From Ustilago trichophora (lineage: Eukaryota > Basidiomycota > Ustilaginomycetes > Ustilaginales > Ustilaginaceae), in contig OOIN01000010.1 of the NCBI GenBank assembly GCA_900323505.1, forward strand, positions 678,507-742,506: a stretch of 64,000 nucleotides of DNA, given 5' to 3'. Of the stretch, positions 60,380 through 64,000 are shown one piece after another; the stretch's first letter is position 1, and the number at the start of each line of letters is the position of its first letter. The notes beneath the pieces are model-generated. The model saw nothing but the letters and a program-made list of their open reading frames with translations, was not told the origin of the DNA and searched no databases. The position numbers and the translations under genes were made by a program.

Positions 60380-61873
60380 TCACTTGTGCTTCTTGAGCTG
60401 AGGACGAAGAGCTTGCAAAGCGTTGAGGCGCTCTGCCAAGGTGGGATGCGAATAATGGTAAGCCGAGAAGAGCGGGTCGTGGTGCATGGTCGATAGATTG
60501 TGGACGTGGAGCTTGATGAGCGCCTTGCCGAGCAATTCACTGTACTCCTCCTTTTGATGTGGGTCGACCTTGACCGTTGCATTCTCATCATCGGCGTTGA
60601 ACTCGGCTGCAGCGGCAAGTTCAGAAGGCGTGGGTCCTGGACGAGAAAGCGTGGCAGCAAAGCGGTCGGCGGCATACTCCATTCGGCGGACGGCCGAGTT
60701 GAGAAGGAACTTGACCAGCGCATCGGTGGGGTTCAGCACAAGCTGGAACAATTCGAGACCAATGATGATGGGCAGATAGTTGAGCAGCTGCGACGAGGGC
60801 GTGCCCGCAGCCTTTTCGAGGAGCGAAGGTCCGACCTGGAAGCCAAAAGATCGGTAAAGAGAGACATTGTTGATGAAGAGAGTGAAAAGACTCATGGTGA
60901 ACCAGATCTGGACTTGAGACAGGACGAGGAGCTTCGTGGGGTCGTTATTGGCGTAGTGACCGAGCTCGTGCGCCAGAACTGCTTCGATCTCGTCAGAAGT
61001 GGACTTTTCGATGAGAGTGTCAAAGATGACAATATGTTTGTTGCCGCCAGGAATCACACCGAAAAAGTAGGCGTTCGAGTGCGAGGAACGCTTGCTGCCA
61101 TCGATGACGTAGATGTGCTTGAGCGGGAACTTGAGGGAAGATGCAAGAGCGACAACTCGATCGCGCAAAGCACCGTCAGGGAGGGGAGTTAGCTTGTTGA
61201 AGAGGGGCTGGATGACTGTGGGATAGAGCACCATGGCAACGATCTGGAAGCTGAAGAGGAAGACGACGACGTAAGAGACAAAAGAGTTCCCGGCCCATCG
61301 GATGATCCAGAGGAGCGCGGAGACGAGAGGAACACCGATAATGAAGCCAAGTAACCACTCCTTGATTGTGTCGGTGATGAAAGTTCGGACGGTCATCTTG
61401 TTGAAGCCGTGTCGTTCCTCAATAACAAAGTTGCGGTAAAGGGTGAGAGGCATGGCCGGAATCTCTCGCATGACAAACATGATGACCATCCAAACGATTG
61501 ACCGGGGGATCTCGCTGTCGTTCTGGCCAAAGTTGGTGAGAATGGTACCAGCAAGGGTCCAGCTCCAGGCGTAGACGTCGTAGTACACGAGGGCAACGCT
61601 GATCAGTTGGCTGATGGCTGAGGAGATGAAGCCGAAGCGAGCCTTGTCCCTTCCGTAGACTTGAGACTTTTTGAAAGTCTCGAGATCGACATGACTGGCT
61701 AGAGTGGCGGGTGGAGTGTCTAGACTGTATAATCGATACTGGCGAAGAGATAGTAGTGTCTCGAATGCGTAAACGACCCACAGCAGCGCTAAAACGAGCC
61801 TCTTCCATTCGATGGTTGGATCATCGAGCGCAGACTGCAGGAGCGCAATCTTGTCTTGCACGAGAGAAATCAT
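60380..61873 (-). CDS. STE24: CAAX prenyl protease 1 (Ste24 type)
   Basis: Intronless, 497 residues from the ATG at 61873. Integral ER and inner nuclear membrane zinc metalloprotease that removes the last three residues of farnesylated CAAX proteins and, for yeast a-factor, also makes an N-terminal cut. The zinc motif is HELGH (near residue 300, in EAVLAHELGHYANND). The third ligand lies in RRMEYAADRFAATL (near 400). Other family blocks are FVIEERHGFNKMT, GFIIGVPLVSALLWIIRW, YPTVIQPLFNKLTPLPDG and IYVIDGSKRSSHSNAYFFG. Multiple hydrophobic segments are present and the C-terminus ends KKHK, a possible ER-retrieval-like tail. In smuts, farnesylated pheromone maturation is an expected role. It is the last clear gene before the telomere, about 1.9 kb from the array. 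Confidence 0.96.
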   Translation of the reverse strand: MISLVQDKIALLQSALDDPTIEWKRLVLALLWVVYAFETLLSLRQYRLYSLDTPPATLASHVDLETFKKSQVYGRDKARFGFISSAISQLISVALVYYDVYAWSWTLAGTILTNFGQNDSEIPRSIVWMVIMFVMREIPAMPLTLYRNFVIEERHGFNKMTVRTFITDTIKEWLLGFIIGVPLVSALLWIIRWAGNSFVSYVVVFLFSFQIVAMVLYPTVIQPLFNKLTPLPDGALRDRVVALASSLKFPLKHIYVIDGSKRSSHSNAYFFGVIPGGNKHIVIFDTLIEKSTSDEIEAVLAHELGHYANNDPTKLLVLSQVQIWFTMSLFTLFINNVSLYRSFGFQVGPSLLEKAAGTPSSQLLNYLPIIIGLELFQLVLNPTDALVKFLLNSAVRRMEYAADRFAATLSRPGPTPSELAAAAEFNADDENATVKVDPHQKEEYSELLGKALIKLHVHNLSTMHHDPLFSAYHYSHPTLAERLNALQALRPQLKKHK

Positions 61874-62467
61874 AGTGGTGATATACACTTTCTGAAGCGA
61901 ATGTAGGCGCAATGGCTAATCTTGTGTGGCTAGTGGTCAGGCTGAGGCGGAAGGATGCTAGCTCCGCTCGTGTGATGGTGCAGTGAGCGGTCAATGTCGG
62001 AGTCGGGGTCGAGACGGATGAGGCCTTGCGTACCACGTGTGGTTTGTTTTGAAGAGGAGGTCGAAGTAAATGATATGGTGGTAGAGAGAACAGATGTAAG
62101 CAGGCACCCGAGGGGACGACGACCGCGGCGAGTACAAACGGAAGCCGAGGTTGGAAAGAAAGGTCTGACTCAACTGCCCGTGTTGATCCAAGCACAAGCA
62201 CACGTCGTGGCTGATTCCCAAATCCGAGATCCGATTCAGTGAGGCGCGTGCACAGCTCAGCAATTCTCTCAGTCTGCTACCATCATGTCTTTTTATCCAC
62301 TTGGACCAATCAACTCTTTCCGCATCTTAACCAACTGCACTCTAATCGCCTCGCCCCGCTCGCTCGCTTAGAAACAACAACACGACTCCAAGACAAGTCA
62401 AAAGCCAAAAGCCAAAGCGGCGGATCACTCTGCCACGCGACTTTCGCGTTCAGTGTCACGCAGCCGT
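61874..62467. other. Region upstream of STE24
   Basis: This stretch of about 590 bases holds the STE24 promoter and possibly that of a short divergent ORF. A CACGTG E-box lies near 62035. No other gene is supported. Confidence 0.45.
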
Positions 62468-62767
62468 ATGTCGGTGCTGCTGGATGATGATCAGGTAGAG
62501 ACCTGGGAGAAGGACTTGGAGCATCGCATGCGGTCCAAGGAGGAGGAGAAGAGCAAACTGGTGATGCTTGGTCTTGGCCCAGAACTTTTTGACCTAGCCC
62601 TAGCCCTAGGCCGCAGTGCGCCAGCCGCAGGAGAAGCACCAGTCCGTCCCGCCAAAATGGCCAACCTGACCGCGCTCCGTCAGCCTGAGGGACGCGTCAA
62701 AAAACACTGGTGCAGTGCCGCAACGGAAAATTCTTTTTCCTTGGCTGGGCAGCGGACAGGTGGGTGA
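62468..62767 (+). CDS. Short hypothetical ORF running into subtelomeric repeats, possibly a truncated gene
   Basis: An ATG at 62468 opens a 99-residue frame. The first 75 residues look protein-like: an acidic start (MSVLLDDDQVETWEKDLEHR), a charged helix (MRSKEEEKSKLVMLGLGPEL) and a Leu/Ala stretch. No domain is recognised. Near 62690 the sequence enters the GACGCGTCAAA-type repeat shared with other subtelomeric sites, and the frame then ends within 80 bases. I infer that an older gene lost its 3' part when the chromosome end was rebuilt, but a chance ORF is also possible. It is divergent from STE24. Confidence 0.3.
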   Translation: MSVLLDDDQVETWEKDLEHRMRSKEEEKSKLVMLGLGPELFDLALALGRSAPAAGEAPVRPAKMANLTALRQPEGRVKKHWCSAATENSFSLAGQRTGG

Positions 62768-63791
62768 CGGACGCGTCAAAATTCAGGGAAATTGCTAGCG
62801 TGACAGACACGCTCACCCACACTGCTCTAGTGCCTGACAGACCAATCCAACTTTTTGGCTGAGCGGCCCACTCCTCCAGCAGACTCACTGAGCTGTCTGT
62901 CACTTCACTGACTGGCAGACAGGATGAGTGACGGACATGACTGACTGACTGACAAGCTTGGTGACGTGACAGACGTGACTGACTGGCAGACGTGATTGAG
63001 GAAGTGATTCCTGCTGCAAGCACACACAGCAGTCAGGTGTGTGACGGCAACCAATGTGTACCCATGGACTGCAGCAGACGGACAAAACTCAAATACAAAC
63101 ATTGACAGACAATGTCAAAAATCATGCCTGCCAAAAATTCTGATCAGAATGCTGGCCTCAAAATTGAGAGCGCAATGTGTCCTTGGAGCAAGGAGCGTGA
63201 CGCGTCTGGGTATGAGTAGACGGACTCTCATTGCACCGCACACAATTTGACTCTGCGCTGACTGACTGACAGACGCGTCAAATTTCAGTGAATTCAACTT
63301 GGCAGCATGTACGTCCTTCAACAGCACTCTGAACAGCGGCTGGTCCGTCAAGTCATGGCTCCTTTGTCTGGAAGCGTGTGAAGGACAATGTTGAGACAAC
63401 AGTAAATGACTCTCACGACTGGAACCAACAAAGCTAACTCAGATGCTCCCAAGTGCGGACCTTTGCTTTGAGTTTGCTTTGTGTTTGACGGACAGCTTTT
63501 CTCACAGCTTGACTTTGACGTACTTGTCCTTTGTCCGCCATGCACCCACACCCTTGTCTGTCCTTCACACGCTGTACACCTTTGTCTGTTGTCCATTGTC
63601 CGTCACACACCACAGATCTTTGTCTGCTTGTTGCTCACTGCACAGCTTTGTCTGTCCGTCACTGAAACAAAATTTTCCACACCGCTCACAGCTCTGCGCT
63701 ATCCTTTCTTGACTTGATTGCTTTACGGTCACTGAAACAAAATTTTCCACACCGCTCACAGCTCTGCACTATCCTTTCTTGACTTGTTTGC
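62690..63791. repeat. Subtelomeric repeat-rich region (GACGCGTCAAA and TGAC/GTCA words)
   Basis: Short words recur in both orientations: GACGCGTCAAA with a following TTCAG at 62770 and 63272, a partial copy at 62691 and TGACGCGTC at 63199. Runs of TGACTGACTGACAG and GTCTGTCCGTCA are also frequent. No long coding frame, helicase domain or transposon feature is present, so this is not a RecQ-helicase-bearing telomere-associated element. The region looks like degenerate, telomere-adjacent satellite-like DNA. Confidence 0.7.
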
Positions 63792-63793
63792 TT
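63658..63793 (+). repeat. Direct duplication, two 66-base copies, next to the telomere
   Basis: Copies at 63658-63723 and 63728-63793 are 70 bases apart and differ at only two positions. The second copy runs straight into the TTAGGG array, its last bases overlapping the first repeat. Confidence 0.93.
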
Positions 63794-64000
63794 AGGGTTA
63801 GGGTTAGGGTTAGGGTTAGGGTTAGGGTTAGGGTTAGGGTTAGGGTTAGGGTTAGGGTTAGGGTTAGGGTTAGGGTTAGGGTTAGGGTTAGGGTTAGGGT
63901 TAGGGTTAGGGTTAGGGTTAGGGTTAGGGTTAGGGTTAGGGTTAGGGTTAGGGTTAGGGTTAGGGTTAGGGTTAGGGTTAGGGTTAGGGTTAGGGTTAGG
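63792..64000 (+). repeat. Telomere, (TTAGGG) about 34.8 copies
   Basis: The last 209 bases are uninterrupted perfect TTAGGG, G-rich strand toward the window end, as expected for a right chromosome end. The true array may be longer than the assembly shows. No variant repeats occur at the inner boundary. Confidence 0.99.

Noticed and set aside
62592..62611. Interstitial telomere-like CCCTAGCCCTAGG
   Set aside because: The unit is CCCTAG, not CCCTAA. It is only about two copies long and lies within an open frame as Leu-Ala repeats, so chance or codon repetition is more likely.
62690..63791. Subtelomeric RecQ helicase (UTASa-like) element
   Set aside because: Smut telomere-associated sequences can carry a helicase gene, but no helicase motif or long frame is present here; only short GTCA/TGAC-type repeats are seen.

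Overview
This is the right-hand end of a chromosome from a basidiomycete yeast-like fungus, most likely a smut (Ustilaginomycotina). The last 209 bases are a perfect TTAGGG telomere array read toward the chromosome end. Genes are compact, with zero to three short GT-AG introns of about 85 to 250 bases. The C2H2, Zn2Cys6 and bZIP regulators, the Kre6/Skn1 and Rot1 cell-wall genes and the Ste24 protease are all fungal in type. The smut assignment is an inference from overall character, not from a species marker.

Layout from left to right. The 5' part of a spermidine synthase gene leaves the window on the left. It is followed by TAF11 (a TFIID subunit), an AMP-forming acyl-CoA/coumarate-CoA-ligase-like enzyme ending in the peroxisomal signal SKL, and a Baeyer-Villiger-type flavin monooxygenase. 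From 9.8 to 25 kb lies an unusual neighbourhood: three Kre6/Skn1-type GH16 genes plus a Rot1 homologue, all families tied to beta-1,6-glucan synthesis, with an HchA/Hsp31-like DJ-1 protein and a bZIP factor among them. One of the three Kre6/Skn1 genes is interrupted by an in-frame TGA. Next come a Zn2Cys6 regulator, a metallo-beta-lactamase-fold protein with a zinc-ribbon-like N-terminus and a very large C2H2 regulator.

From 36 to 50 kb are mitochondrial elongation factor G (MEF1), a DapA/NAL-family aldolase, a quinate/sugar-type MFS transporter, a GPI-anchored acid phosphatase and a multicopper oxidase with an N-terminal membrane anchor. From 50 to 62 kb are a Ptc7-like PP2C phosphatase, a second large C2H2 regulator and the CAAX protease Ste24. 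The final 1.9 kb holds a short uncertain ORF, GTCA/TGAC-rich subtelomeric repeats, a 70-base-period duplication and the telomere.

Genes mostly alternate in strand, giving short convergent gaps (about 150 to 570 bases) and long divergent promoter regions (1 to 3 kb). The clearest functional link is the beta-1,6-glucan group. A second likely link is regulatory: three TGACTCA sites lie upstream of the HchA-like stress gene, whose convergent neighbour is a bZIP factor. Several introns have informative retention outcomes, such as loss of the SKL tail or a stop-free 87-base insertion. All exon boundaries are manual models from splice motifs, reading-frame continuity and remembered family conservation; nothing was aligned by computer.
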